Shown here: positions 9,529 to 21,522 of the stretch, in pieces
Layout of the letters: each line of letters opens with the position of its first letter
Numbering within the stretch: position 1 is the first letter of the stretch
Assembly: GCA_021823525.1 (NCBI GenBank)
Contig: JAKANY010000001.1
Location: 62,001-126,000, forward strand
Source: Actinomycetes bacterium
GTDB taxonomy: Bacteria > Actinomycetota > Acidimicrobiia > Acidimicrobiales > RAAP-2
DNA length: 64,000 bases
Direction of reading: 5' to 3'
Program-made: the position numbers and the translations under genes
Notes under the pieces: generated by a model
Told to the model about the DNA's origin: nothing
Database searches by the model: none
What the model saw: only the letters and a program-made list of their open reading frames with translations

Positions 9529-10800
9529 TCAGGGACCCAGGAGGGCGAGGGGCACGACGCCAATGCCGTCGCTGCGTCGGTAGGCCGTGGTGCCCGTCGT
9601 CAGCACGAGGCCATCGAGCAGATCGTCGCCGAGCTGCGCCCGGAGCCAGAGAAGGTGCTTCACGTCGACATCGTCCACCGACGCGCCGAGCTTCACCTCG
9701 AGTGCGATGACCCGCTGGTCGCCGCGCTCGACGATGAGGTCCACTTCGTGCTGCCCGGCATCGGTTCGCAGGTGGAACGTGCGGGCCTCACCGGCCTGCG
9801 CGAACACGCGAACGCTCAGCGCCGCCAACGACTCGAACAGGGCACCGAGAAACGTCCCGTCGCGGGGGACACGGTCCGGGCCCTGCCCGCGCAGGAGGGC
9901 ATCGATGTCCAAGCCGACGAGCCGAGCGGCGAGGGACGGGTCGGCCAGGTGGTGTTTCGGGGCCCCCACGAGCTTGTGGAGATGACTGCGCGTCGGCGTC
10001 CAGGCGGGAATCGCGTCGAGGATCCAGATCCGCTCGAGAGCCTCCCGATAAGGAAGGGCGGTGGTTCGCGCCGGCGATGGCTCATCACGGCCCACGGCGG
10101 CCATGCGGATCTTCTCGAGCGACGTGGTCGTGGCCGTCGCTGCGCCGTAGGCCCGAATCCAACGTCGCAGAGTGTTGGGGCGACGAATCGCGACACCGAG
10201 CTCGGGGAGGTCGGTGTCGATCATCCTCTCGAGGTAGCCGTCGAGCGCGGCGCGCTGGGCTCGAGGCTGGCCGAACCGCATTCCCGGGAAGCCCCCGGCG
10301 AGGATCTCGACCGCGTAGTCCGACAGGACCGCCGTGGTGCTCCCCTCGAGATCGGGGCGACTCCCCATCAGCAGCTGGCCGAGCGAGACGGTCGGTGAGT
10401 CGAAGTCGCGCTCGACGAGGGTGAGCGGGCGCATCCGAAGGGGGACGATTCGCGACGCCCCCGAGTGCGCTGGTGCTCGTGTGGGGGTCGCCGACCCGGT
10501 GAGGAGGAAGCGGCCCGGAGAGGGATCGTCGTCAACGGCTCGTCGCACGACATCCCACGAGGCGGGGAAGCGCTGCCACTCGTCGACGAGAGCCGGGCTC
10601 GGGCCACGCGTAAGCAGGCTGGGCTGAGCGCGGACGATCTCCAGGGTCGCGGGCTCGTCGAGTCGGAACTCCACCGCCGCTCGGCGCTGGGCGGTTCGCG
10701 TCTTGCCCACGCCCTTGGGACCCTCGAGGCTCAGCGCGGGCAGGCTCTGGATCAGCGCGTCGATCTCGTCGTCGACCACGCGTGGCACGTACGTGCTCAT
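9529..10800 (-). CDS. AAA ATPase with C-terminal DUF4143 domain
   Basis: LSLEGPKGVGKTRTAQRRA Walker A, PALVDEWQRFP Walker B-like, GRFLLTGSATPT, C-terminal nuclease-like QHEVDLIVERGDQRVIALEVKLG; RBS GGGGAGG before ATG at 10800. Confidence 0.88.
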   Translation of the reverse strand: MSTYVPRVVDDEIDALIQSLPALSLEGPKGVGKTRTAQRRAAVEFRLDEPATLEIVRAQPSLLTRGPSPALVDEWQRFPASWDVVRRAVDDDPSPGRFLLTGSATPTRAPAHSGASRIVPLRMRPLTLVERDFDSPTVSLGQLLMGSRPDLEGSTTAVLSDYAVEILAGGFPGMRFGQPRAQRAALDGYLERMIDTDLPELGVAIRRPNTLRRWIRAYGAATATTTSLEKIRMAAVGRDEPSPARTTALPYREALERIWILDAIPAWTPTRSHLHKLVGAPKHHLADPSLAARLVGLDIDALLRGQGPDRVPRDGTFLGALFESLAALSVRVFAQAGEARTFHLRTDAGQHEVDLIVERGDQRVIALEVKLGASVDDVDVKHLLWLRAQLGDDLLDGLVLTTGTTAYRRSDGIGVVPLALLGP

Positions 10801-11005
10801 CGGCTCAATCCTCCCCATCCTCGCCAGGACGATCCTCGAACTCCACGTTCTACGCTACTGATTCTCCATTACGGACGCTACTAGATCTCCACACCGACTG
10901 TCCCACGGGCGAGCGTGCGGCGCCCGCCACCCGATCGCACCCCTCTCTGGATATCGTCGTCGATGGGGAGCCCTCGGTGTCGCGCGAGGGCGGGGAGGGG
11001 GGCCA

Positions 11006-12934
11006 ATGGTCACCGAGCAGCAGCACACACCCGCGTCCGATCACGAGGCGACCGATCGCCAGCTGCGACGAGTCCTGTCGCGCAGCCAGCTGCTGATGCT
11101 CTCGCTGGGGGCGATCATCGGCTCGGGCTGGCTCTTCTCGGCCATGACCGCCGACACCCTGGCCGGCCCGGCCTCCTACGTGTCGTGGATCGTGGGGGGC
11201 CTGCTGGTCCTGCTCATCGCGCTGGCCTACGCCGAGGTGGCGACCATGCTGCCGCGCTCGGGGGCCATCGTGCGCTACCCGCACCTCACCCACGGCGGCT
11301 ACACCGGGTTCATCCTGGGCTGGGCCTACCTGCTCGCCAGCGCCTCGGTGCCGGCCATCGAGGCGATCGCCACGGTCCAGTACATCGGGCCCCAGGCCCC
11401 CGCCAGCTGGCACCTGCTCCAGTCACCGGTCACCACGTCGTCGATCCTGCACTTCCCCGAGGGCTGGCTCTTCACCGTCTTCTTGCTGGTGGTGTTCTTC
11501 TTCATCAACCTCTACGGGGCCCGCTTCCTGGGGCGCCTGAACAACACGGTGATGGTCTGGAAGATCGCCCTGCCGGTGCTGACCTTCATCCTGATCTTCT
11601 TCCTGTCGTTCCACTCCCACAACTTCTCGCCCCCCGGGGGCCAGGCGATCGCCGGATGGCACGAGGTCTTCTACATCATCCCGGGCGCCGGGATCATCTT
11701 CTCCTACCTCGGGTTCCGCCAGGCGCTCGACTTCGGCGGCGAGGCGCGCAACCCCCAGCGCGACATCCCCTACGCGACGGTGGTCTCGGTCGTGATCGGC
11801 ATCGTGATCTACACCCTGCTCCAGATCGCCTTCACCGGGGGGATCGTCTGGCACTACTTCGGGATCAAGGTCAACGACTACGCGGCCCTGGGGGCGCCCT
11901 CGAGCGCGGCTTCCCACGTGCTGGTCACCGCGAGCCCGTTCTTCGCCATCATGAAGGCCTCGGGCGTCGCCTTCCTGGTCTCGGTGCTGTCCTACCTGCT
12001 CATCGCTGACGCCTTCGTGTCGCCCGTGGGGACCGGGTACATCTACCTGGGCACCGGCGGGCGCACCATCTACGGGATGGGGGTGAGCGGCTACTTCCCG
12101 AAGGCCACGACGCGCGTGAGCGAGCGCACCCGGATCCCCTGGGTCGCGCTGCTCGCCTCGTTCCTGGTCGCGGTGGCCTTCGCCACGCCCAACAAGAGCT
12201 GGTTCTCCCTGGTGGGCATCATCACCTCGATGACGGTCTTCACCTACATCATGGGCGGCATCAGCCTGCCGATCTTCCGCAAGACGGCCCCCGACCTGGT
12301 CCGGCCCTTCCGCCTGGGCGGGGCGGCCGTCTTCGCGCCGCTGGCCTTCCTCGCGGCCACGGCCATCGTCTACTGGTCGGGATTTGCCACCGACATCGAG
12401 CTGGTGGCCCTGCTGTTCATCGGGCTGCCGCTCTACGCCTGGTTCTTCGCCGGGCCGCGCGGCTACATGAACCGGGCGGCCGCGGGGGCGGTCGGCGTGG
12501 TGTTCCTCGTCGGGTGGATCCTCCTGATGCACTGGGGGCACTGGGTGCTCTCCTCGGCACTCGCGACCAACCCGGCCGAGCACGCGCCCTTCACCGAGTG
12601 GTACGCGCTGGTGGTGATCGCGGTCTACGGGTTCACCGCGCTGTGCTGGCTCTTCGGCACCGCCGAGGGGCGCCACCTGATCAACCGCACCTGGTGGCTG
12701 ATCACCTACATCCTGGCCGAGGTGCTGCTCGCCTACTACGGCGCCTTCGGGGTCACCGCGCACGTCCCCAAGCTCCTGAGCTTCCCGATCGACACGATCT
12801 GGGCCCTGGTGATCGGGCTCGTCTGCTACTACTGGGCCGTCCACAGCGGCTACGAGACCGACGAGATCCGCGCGATCACCGCGACGGGCTCGGGCCTGGT
12901 CGCCGAGAGCCCCGCGGCGGTGGACGAGGGCTAG
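11006..12934 (+). CDS. APC-superfamily amino acid permease
   Basis: QLLMLSLGAIIGSGWLFSAMTADTLAGPASYVSWIVGG, multi-TM, FGGEARNPQRDIP, GRTIYGMGVSGYFP. Confidence 0.9.
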   Translation: MVTEQQHTPASDHEATDRQLRRVLSRSQLLMLSLGAIIGSGWLFSAMTADTLAGPASYVSWIVGGLLVLLIALAYAEVATMLPRSGAIVRYPHLTHGGYTGFILGWAYLLASASVPAIEAIATVQYIGPQAPASWHLLQSPVTTSSILHFPEGWLFTVFLLVVFFFINLYGARFLGRLNNTVMVWKIALPVLTFILIFFLSFHSHNFSPPGGQAIAGWHEVFYIIPGAGIIFSYLGFRQALDFGGEARNPQRDIPYATVVSVVIGIVIYTLLQIAFTGGIVWHYFGIKVNDYAALGAPSSAASHVLVTASPFFAIMKASGVAFLVSVLSYLLIADAFVSPVGTGYIYLGTGGRTIYGMGVSGYFPKATTRVSERTRIPWVALLASFLVAVAFATPNKSWFSLVGIITSMTVFTYIMGGISLPIFRKTAPDLVRPFRLGGAAVFAPLAFLAATAIVYWSGFATDIELVALLFIGLPLYAWFFAGPRGYMNRAAAGAVGVVFLVGWILLMHWGHWVLSSALATNPAEHAPFTEWYALVVIAVYGFTALCWLFGTAEGRHLINRTWWLITYILAEVLLAYYGAFGVTAHVPKLLSFPIDTIWALVIGLVCYYWAVHSGYETDEIRAITATGSGLVAESPAAVDEG

Positions 12935-12971
12935 GCGCGCCGCGCCCGGCGCCGTCGGTAGGCTCGCTCGA

Positions 12972-14894
12972 GTGAGCGACTCGAGCATTCCCCGCATCCA
13001 GGACGACCTGTTCCGGCACGTCAACCACGACTGGCTGGAGGCGACGACCATCCCGCCGGACCGGTCGCGCTACGGCTCCTTCCACGAGCTGGCCGACGCG
13101 GCCGAGATCGCCGCACGCGCCATCCTCGAGGAGTGCGCCCAGGCCGCGGAGGGCACCGAGGCGCGCAAGATCGGCGACCTCTACGCGAGCTTCCTCGATG
13201 AGGAGCGCGTCGAGGCCCTGGGGGCCGCGCCGATCGCGGTCAGCCTGGCCGAGGTGGCCGCCGCGGCCGACCTCGACGAGCTCGTGTCGCTCCTCGGCCG
13301 CCTCGAGCGCAGCGAGGTCGGCGGCTTCTACGGGGCCTTCGTCGACCAGGACCCCGGCGACCCCGAGCGCTACCGGATCCTGCTCGAGCAGGGCGGGATC
13401 TCCCTGCCCGACGAGAGCTACTACCGCGAGGAGCACTTCGCGAGCGTGCGCGAGGCCTTCGTCGCCCACGTGGCGCGCTCGCTCGCCCTGGCGGGGCTGA
13501 GCGACACCGAGGCGCGGGCGGCCCGGGTCATGGAGCTCGAGACGGCGCTGGCCTCGGGCCACTGGGACCAGGTCGCCTCGCGCGACGCGGTCAAGACCTA
13601 CAACCTGATGGCCTTCACCGATCTGGAGAAGGTCGTGGGGCCGCGCCTGGGCCTCTGGCGCGAGGCGGTGAGCGCACCGGCGGGCGCCCTCGACGAGGTC
13701 GTCGTGCGCCAGCCCAGCTACGCGCAGACGCTGGGGTCGCTGCTGGTGGACGAGCGCCTCGAGGCGTGGCGCGACTGGCTGGCCTGGCGGGTCGTGCGCG
13801 CGGCCTCGCCCTACCTCTCGTCGGCCTTCGTCGAGGCCCACTTCGACTTCTACGGGCGCACCCTGACCGGCCAGCCGGAGCAGCGCGCGCGCTGGAAGCG
13901 CGGCGTGGCCCTGGTCGAGGGAGCCCTCGGCGAGGCGCTCGGCCGCCTCTACGTGGCGCGCCACTTCGCGCCCGCGGCCAAGGCGCGCATGGACGAGCTG
14001 GTCGCCAACCTGCTCGAGGCCTACCGGCGCTCTATCGCGGACCTGGCCTGGATGGGCCCGGCGACGCGCGAGCGGGCCCTGGCCAAGCTCGCGACCTTCA
14101 CCCCCAAGATCGGCTACCCGGTGCGCTGGCGCGACTACGACGCGCTGGAGATCGACGCCACGGACCTGATCGGCAACGTGCGCCGCGCGGCGGCCTTCGA
14201 GTTCGCCCGCCAGCTGGGCAAGATCGGCGGCCCCGTCGACCGCGACGAGTGGTTCATGCTGCCCCAGACCGTCAACGCCTACTACAACCCGGGCATGAAC
14301 GAGATCGTCTTTCCCGCGGCGATCCTCCAGCCCCCCTTCTTCGACCAGGCGGGCGACGACGCGTCCAACTACGGGGCGATCGGCGCGGTGATCGGCCACG
14401 AGATCGGCCACGGCTTCGACGACCAGGGCTCGCGCTACGACGGCGCCGGGCGACTGGCCGACTGGTGGGAGCCCGCCGACCGGGAGGCCTTCGAGCAGCG
14501 CACGACGGCCCTGATCGGCCAGTACGACGCGCTGGTGCCCGAGGGCTCGACGAACCACGTCAACGGCGCCCTGACGATCGGCGAGAACATCGGGGACCTC
14601 GGGGGCCTGGGGATCGCCTGGCAGGCCTACCAGCTCTCCCTGGGCGGCGCGCCCGACCCCGAGATCGACGGGCGCAGCGGCGCCCAGCGCTTCCTCATCG
14701 CCTGGGGGCGGGCCTGGCGCTCGCTGTCGCGGCCCGAGGAGACCGAGCGGCTGCTCGCGATCGACCCGCACAGCCCGCCCGAGTTCCGCTGCAACCAGGT
14801 GGCCCGCAACCTCGAGGTCTTCTACGAGGCCTTCGGGGCGGCCCCCGGGGACGCCCTGTACCTCGCGCCCGAGGAGCGCGTGACCATCTGGTAG
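12972..14894 (+). CDS. M13-family zinc metallopeptidase (neprilysin/PepO-like)
   Basis: DLFRHVNHDWLE N-terminus, VNAYYNPGMNEIVFPAAILQPPFFD, HExxH motif VIGHEIGHGFDDQGSRYD, GENIGDLGGL, YRC/FRCN C-terminus. Confidence 0.95.
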   Translation: MSDSSIPRIQDDLFRHVNHDWLEATTIPPDRSRYGSFHELADAAEIAARAILEECAQAAEGTEARKIGDLYASFLDEERVEALGAAPIAVSLAEVAAAADLDELVSLLGRLERSEVGGFYGAFVDQDPGDPERYRILLEQGGISLPDESYYREEHFASVREAFVAHVARSLALAGLSDTEARAARVMELETALASGHWDQVASRDAVKTYNLMAFTDLEKVVGPRLGLWREAVSAPAGALDEVVVRQPSYAQTLGSLLVDERLEAWRDWLAWRVVRAASPYLSSAFVEAHFDFYGRTLTGQPEQRARWKRGVALVEGALGEALGRLYVARHFAPAAKARMDELVANLLEAYRRSIADLAWMGPATRERALAKLATFTPKIGYPVRWRDYDALEIDATDLIGNVRRAAAFEFARQLGKIGGPVDRDEWFMLPQTVNAYYNPGMNEIVFPAAILQPPFFDQAGDDASNYGAIGAVIGHEIGHGFDDQGSRYDGAGRLADWWEPADREAFEQRTTALIGQYDALVPEGSTNHVNGALTIGENIGDLGGLGIAWQAYQLSLGGAPDPEIDGRSGAQRFLIAWGRAWRSLSRPEETERLLAIDPHSPPEFRCNQVARNLEVFYEAFGAAPGDALYLAPEERVTIW

Positions 14895-14899
14895 CCAAC

Positions 14900-14929
14900 T
14901 TGCCCGGGGCCCTCGCCAGCCGGTAGGCT
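14900..14929 (+). promoter_or_regulatory. Putative promoter of rplM-rpsI
   Basis: TTGCCC (14900-14905), N18, TAGGCT (14924-14929), in the pepO-rplM gap. Confidence 0.5.
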
Positions 14930-14974
14930 GGAACCCCTGGCACGCCCGTCGCGGCCGCCCCAAAGGAAGTCATC

Positions 14975-15421
14975 GTGCGTACGTACAGTCCCAAAGCCTC
15001 GGAGATCACCCGCGCCTGGCACGTGATCGACGCCCAGGACCTGGTCCTGGGCCGCATGGCGACCGTCGTGGCCTCGCTGCTGCGCGGCAAGCACCGCCCG
15101 ACCTTCGCGCGCCACCTCGACACCGGGGACTACGTGATCGTGGTCAACGCCGGGAAGGTCGTCCTCACGGCCAACAAGGCGGCCCAGAAGTTCGCCTACC
15201 GGCACTCGGGCTACCCGGGTGGCCTGCGCCAGACCTCGTGGGCGACGCTGCTGGCCGACGACCCGGTCGCCCTGGTCACCAGCGCCGTGCGCGGCATGGT
15301 GCCCAAGACGCGACTGGGCCGGGCCCAGATGCGCAAGCTGTTCGTCTACGCCGGACCCGACCACCCCCACGCGGCCCAGCAGCCCGTGGCCTACGACACG
15401 TCGGCGATCCGCCACGGGTAA
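14975..15421 (+). CDS. rplM: 50S ribosomal protein L13
   Basis: [30 protein letters not shown]...[19 protein letters not shown]...[29 protein letters not shown]. Confidence 0.97.
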   Translation: MRTYSPKASEITRAWHVIDAQDLVLGRMATVVASLLRGKHRPTFARHLDTGDYVIVVNAGKVVLTANKAAQKFAYRHSGYPGGLRQTSWATLLADDPVALVTSAVRGMVPKTRLGRAQMRKLFVYAGPDHPHAAQQPVAYDTSAIRHG

Positions 15422-15431
15422 GGAGATCGCC

Positions 15432-15821
15432 GTGACCACCCCCATCCAGACCACCGGTCGGCGCAAGGAGGCGGTCGCCCGCGTGCGGCTGCGCCCGGGC
15501 ACCGGCGTCATCACGGTCAACGGGCGCACCTTCGAGGACTACTTCACCTCGGCGACCCACCGCCAGATGGTCCAGGAGCCCCTGCGCCTGCTCGACCAGG
15601 TCGAGGCCTTCGACGTGGACGCCACCATCGAGGGCGGGGGCGTGGCCGGCCAGGCCGGCGCCCTGCGCCTGGGGATCGCCCGGAGCCTGGTCGAGGCCGA
15701 CGAGACCAGCCGTCCGGCCCTCAAGAAGGGCGGCCTCCTGACGCGCGACGCGCGCAAGAAGGAGACCAAGAAGTACGGCCTGAAGAAGGCCCGCAAGGCG
15801 CCCCAGTACTCGAAGCGCTAG
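15432..15821 (+). CDS. rpsI: 30S ribosomal protein S9
   Basis: [32 protein letters not shown]...[32 protein letters not shown] start at 15432. Confidence 0.97.
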   Translation: MTTPIQTTGRRKEAVARVRLRPGTGVITVNGRTFEDYFTSATHRQMVQEPLRLLDQVEAFDVDATIEGGGVAGQAGALRLGIARSLVEADETSRPALKKGGLLTRDARKKETKKYGLKKARKAPQYSKR

Positions 15822-15823
15822 AC

Positions 15824-17149
15824 GTGGCCGTGCGCTTCGGCACGGACGGCATCCGCGGACGGGCCTACGAGGAGGTCTCCGAGGCCCTCGCCTACCGGCT
15901 CGGCCGGGCCGTGGCCTCGGTCTTCGCGGCCCCGGTCGTGGTGGGCTACGACACGCGCGAGAGCTCCTGGCCACTGGCGGCTGCCGTGCTGGCGGGCCTG
16001 CGCGCGGGCGGCGCCCAGGGTTACGACTTGGGGGTCCTGCCGACACCGGGCGTCGCGACCGTGGCGCGCGAGCGCGCCGCCGTGGGCGTCGTCGTCTCGG
16101 CGTCGCACAACCCCTACACCGACAACGGGCTCAAGGTCTTCGGCCCGGGCGGGGCGAAGCTCGACCTGGCGACCGAGGCGACGCTGGCTGCGGCCCTGGA
16201 GGCCGCGCCGCTGCCCGACGCACCGCTCGGGGGCGACCCCAACCCCGACCTCGGCGCTCTCGAGGTCTACCTCAACGTCCTGCGGGGACTCGTGCCGGTG
16301 CGCGCGAGCGGGCTGCACGTGGTCGTCGACTGCGCCAACGGCGCCGCGAGCGTCGGCGCCCCGGCGCTGCTGGCGTCGCTCGGCGCGCGCGTCACCGCCA
16401 TCCACGACCGGCCTGACGGGCGCAACATCAACGCCCGGTGCGGCTCGACGAACGTGGCCGACCTGGTCGCGGCGGTGTGCGCGTCGCGCGCCGACGTGGG
16501 CCTGGCCCTCGACGGCGACGGCGACCGGCTGATCGCGGTGGATCGCACCGGCACGGTGCGCGACGGCGACGACCTCCTCGTCCTGTTCGCCGAGGACCTG
16601 GCCGAGCGCGGCGAGCTGCACGGCGGGGTCGTCGTCACCTCGATGGCCAACCTCGGGCTCCACCGCGCGCTGGCCGCGGCCGGCATCGAGATCGCCACCA
16701 CCGACGTGGGCGACCGCCACGTCACCGCCGAGCTCGAGAGCCGCGGCTGGCGCCTCGGGGGCGAGCAGTCGGGGCACCTGGTCTTCGCGGACCTGGCGCC
16801 CACGGGCGACGGCCTGCTCACGGCGCTGCGCCTCCTTGACCTCATCGTGCGGCGCGGGCCCCTCGACGTGGTGGCCGCGCGCGGCTGGCAGCGCGTGCCC
16901 CAGGCGCTGGTCAACGTGGCGCGCGACGCCTACGACGCGCAGCGCCTGGGGGCGCTGCGCGCGGACCTCGAGGCGCGCTTCGCGCTGGTCCCCGACGAGT
17001 GGCGCCTGGTGGTGCGGCCCTCGGGGACCGAGCCGGTGGTGCGCATCATGGTCGAGGCGCTGCGCCCCGGCGTCGTCGAGCAGTTCACCAGCGACGTGGT
17101 GGCCGCCTTCGGGGTCGTGGCCGGCGGTGGCCCGGAGGGTGCCGAGTAG
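15824..17149 (+). CDS. glmM: Phosphoglucosamine mutase
   Basis: VRFGTDGIRGRAYEEV, VVVSASHNPYTDNGLKVFGPGG, ALDGDGDRLIAVD, GEQSGHLVF, VRPSGTEPVVRIMVE. Confidence 0.96.
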   Translation: MAVRFGTDGIRGRAYEEVSEALAYRLGRAVASVFAAPVVVGYDTRESSWPLAAAVLAGLRAGGAQGYDLGVLPTPGVATVARERAAVGVVVSASHNPYTDNGLKVFGPGGAKLDLATEATLAAALEAAPLPDAPLGGDPNPDLGALEVYLNVLRGLVPVRASGLHVVVDCANGAASVGAPALLASLGARVTAIHDRPDGRNINARCGSTNVADLVAAVCASRADVGLALDGDGDRLIAVDRTGTVRDGDDLLVLFAEDLAERGELHGGVVVTSMANLGLHRALAAAGIEIATTDVGDRHVTAELESRGWRLGGEQSGHLVFADLAPTGDGLLTALRLLDLIVRRGPLDVVAARGWQRVPQALVNVARDAYDAQRLGALRADLEARFALVPDEWRLVVRPSGTEPVVRIMVEALRPGVVEQFTSDVVAAFGVVAGGGPEGAE

Positions 17150-17159
17150 GCTCGCTGCC

Positions 17160-19000
<1,841 letters not shown>

Positions 19001-19001
<1 letters not shown>

Positions 19002-19375
19002 TGGCGGTCGTGGGCGTGGGGGTCGACGTGGTAGACGTGGCCCGCTTCGCCCGCGTGCTGGCGCGCCGGCCCCGCATCGTCGAGCGCCTCTTCACGCCGG
19101 GCGAGCAGCGCGACGGGCGCGGGCGCCCCGAGCGCCTGGCGGCGCGCTTCGCGGCCAAGGAGGCCGTGATGAAGTCGCTCGGGGTGGGTGTGGGCTCGGT
19201 GCCCTGGACGACGATCGAGACGGTGAAGGACCCGAGCGGCGAGCCCCACGTGGCGCTGCACGGGCCGGCCGAGGGGCTGGCCGCGCGCCGCGGCGCGGCG
19301 CGCTTCTCCCTGTCGCTCACCCACAGCGACCTGAGCGCGATCGCCCTGGTCGTCGCGGAGGACGCGCGTGGTTGA
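19001..19375 (+). CDS. acpS: Holo-[acyl-carrier-protein] synthase
   Basis: VGVGVDVVDVARFARVL...ERLAARFAAKEAVMKSLGVG...FSLSLTHSDLSAIALVV. Confidence 0.94.
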
Positions 19376-20516
19376 GGGCGTGCGCCGGCCCGCCTGGGCC
19401 GAGATCTCCCGGGGCGCGCTGGCCGCCAACGCGGCGGCCCTGCGCCAGGTGCTCGGGTCGAGCGCCCTGTGCGCGGTCGTCAAGGCCAACGGCTACGGCC
19501 ACGGGGCCCCGCTCGCGGCGCGTGCGGCCGTCGAGGCGGGCGCCGATGCGCTGGCGGTGGCCATCGTCGACGAGGGCATCGAGCTGCGCGAGGCCGGCGT
19601 CGAGCGCCCCATCCTGCTGCTCGCCGAGGTCCCGGCCGCCACGCTGCCCGACGCCCTGGCCGCGGGCCTGACGGTCACGGTGGGGTCGCGCGCCGGCGCG
19701 CGGGCCGTCGTCGCGGCCGCCGAGCGCCTCGGCGGGGTCCACCGGGCGCACCTCAAGGTCGACACCGGCATGCACCGCCAGGGCGTGGCCCCCGGCGAGG
19801 TCGACGAGGTCGTCGCCGCCCTGCTCGCCAGCGGCGCCGTCGACCTCGAGGGTGTCTACACGCACTTCCCGGTCGCCGACGGCACGAGCGACGAGGACCG
19901 GGAGTTCACCGCCGGGCAGGTCCGCGCCCTGGGTGCGGTCGTGGCGCGCCTGGAAGGTCGCGGCGTGCGACCCCGCGTCGTGCACGCGGCCAACTCCGCG
20001 GGCGCCCTCGGCCACCCGGCCTCGCGCCTCGACATGGCCCGGATCGGCCTGGCCCTCTACGGGTACCTGCCCGAGCCCGGGCTCGGCGCGCCGCTGGCGG
20101 CCGCGGGCGCGCAGCTGCGCCCGGTGCTGACGCTGCGCGCGCGCGTCGTGGCCTCGCGGCGCGTGGCGGCCGGCGAGCGCCCCAGCTACGGCCGGCGCCG
20201 CGCGCTGGAGCGCGAGGCGACCGTCGTGACGGTGCCCTTCGGCTACGCCGACGGCTACCCGCGCCGGCTCTTCGAGGCGGGTGCCGAGGTCCTCATCGGT
20301 GGCCGGCGCTACCCGCTGGCCGGGGTGGTCACGATGGACCAGTTGCTGGTGGACGTCGGCGACGACGAGGTGGCCCTCGGCGAGGAGGTGGTCCTGCTCG
20401 GGTGCCAGGGCGACGAGTGCATCGGCGCCGACGAGTGGGCCGCGCGGGCGGGCACCATCACCTGGGAGATCCTGTGCGGGATCGGGGCCCGGGTGCCGCG
20501 CGTCGTGGTGCCGTGA
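19368..20516 (+). CDS. alr: Alanine racemase
   Basis: WAEISRGALAANAAAL...CAVVKANGYGHGA PLP-lysine motif; LKVDTGMHRQGV; MARIGLALYGYLP; TVVTVPFGYADGYPR. Confidence 0.96.
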   Translation: MVEGVRRPAWAEISRGALAANAAALRQVLGSSALCAVVKANGYGHGAPLAARAAVEAGADALAVAIVDEGIELREAGVERPILLLAEVPAATLPDALAAGLTVTVGSRAGARAVVAAAERLGGVHRAHLKVDTGMHRQGVAPGEVDEVVAALLASGAVDLEGVYTHFPVADGTSDEDREFTAGQVRALGAVVARLEGRGVRPRVVHAANSAGALGHPASRLDMARIGLALYGYLPEPGLGAPLAAAGAQLRPVLTLRARVVASRRVAAGERPSYGRRRALEREATVVTVPFGYADGYPRRLFEAGAEVLIGGRRYPLAGVVTMDQLLVDVGDDEVALGEEVVLLGCQGDECIGADEWAARAGTITWEILCGIGARVPRVVVP

Positions 20517-21058
20517 GCTTCGACCCGGCCCCGGTGCGCGCGTGTACGCGCTGCGCCCTGGCCGCGACGCGCACCCACGTGGTCGTGGGCTCGGGCGCGC
20601 TGGACGCGCGGCTGCTGGTGATCGGCGAGGCGCCCGGGCGCGACGAGGACGAGCAGGGCGCACCCTTCGTCGGGCGCTCGGGCCAGCTGCTCTTCCGCCT
20701 GATCGCACAGGAGGTGGGCCTCGCGCGCGAGGACTGCTACGTGACCAACACCCTCAAGTGCCGCCCTCCCGGCAACCGGGTGCCGACGGGCGACGAGCTG
20801 GCGGCCTGCCGCCCGTGGCTCGAGGCCCAGCGCGCGGAGTCCGGCGCGGCCGTCACGCTGGTGGTCGGCCTGACCGCGGCGCGCGAGGTCCTCGGGGCGA
20901 CCCTGCCCATGGGGCGCATCCATGGGCGTCCCCGGCACCTGGGCGCGAGCGCGGGCCTGGCCACGTACCATCCCGCGGCCGCGCTGCGCAATCCCGAGAT
21001 CGTCGACGTGATGCGGGCCGACCTGCGCGTCGTCGCCGCGCTGCTGGGGTCCGCGTGA
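20513..21058 (+). CDS. Uracil-DNA glycosylase, family 4-like
   Basis: CTRCALAATRTHVVVGSG...LLVIGEAPGRDEDEQGAPFVGRSGQLL; YVTNTLKCRPPGNR; ATYHPAAALRNP; Fe-S cysteines. Confidence 0.93.
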   Translation: MSFDPAPVRACTRCALAATRTHVVVGSGALDARLLVIGEAPGRDEDEQGAPFVGRSGQLLFRLIAQEVGLAREDCYVTNTLKCRPPGNRVPTGDELAACRPWLEAQRAESGAAVTLVVGLTAAREVLGATLPMGRIHGRPRHLGASAGLATYHPAAALRNPEIVDVMRADLRVVAALLGSA

Positions 21059-21522
21059 GCGTGCGCCGCTGCGCGACACCCGCGGACACGTTCGCCGCGG
21101 GCCATCGCCTTGCGGGCTGGCTCGTTGCGGGCGACGTGGTGGTGCTCACCGGGCCCCTCGGGGCGGGAAAGACCGTCTTTTCGACCGGGGTCGCGAGCGC
21201 GCTCGGGGTGCGCGAGCGCGTGACCAGCCCGACCTTCACCCTGGTGCGCCCGCACCGCTGCGCCAACGACCAGGGGATCGTGACTCTCTACCACGCCGAC
21301 CTCTACCGCACGCAGCGCCTCGACGAGGTGGCCGACCTGGCGCTCGGCGAGCTGGTCGAGGAGTCGGCGGTCGCCCTCGTCGAGTGGGGCGAGCGAGGCG
21401 ACGCCCTCTGGGGCCCCGAGCACTGGCGGGTGCGCTTCTCCCTCGCGCCCGACGAGGCGCGCACCTTGGAGCTGGCAGTCCCGGCGGGCCGGGCGGTCGA
21501 CGTCGCGGAGTGGGCCGCGTGA
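21055..21522 (+). CDS. tsaE: tRNA t6A biosynthesis ATPase TsaE
   Basis: VVVLTGPLGAGKTVFSTGVASALGV...VTSPTFTLVRPH; LYHADLYR; VALVEWGERGD. Confidence 0.95.
   Translation: MSVRRCATPADTFAAGHRLAGWLVAGDVVVLTGPLGAGKTVFSTGVASALGVRERVTSPTFTLVRPHRCANDQGIVTLYHADLYRTQRLDEVADLALGELVEESAVALVEWGERGDALWGPEHWRVRFSLAPDEARTLELAVPAGRAVDVAEWAA

Noticed and set aside
12876-14963. 695-aa ORF antisense to the M13 peptidase
   Set aside because: High-GC antisense shadow frame: low-complexity composition (R/G/A/D/H-rich), no recognisable motif; the sense strand encodes a clear HExxH peptidase.
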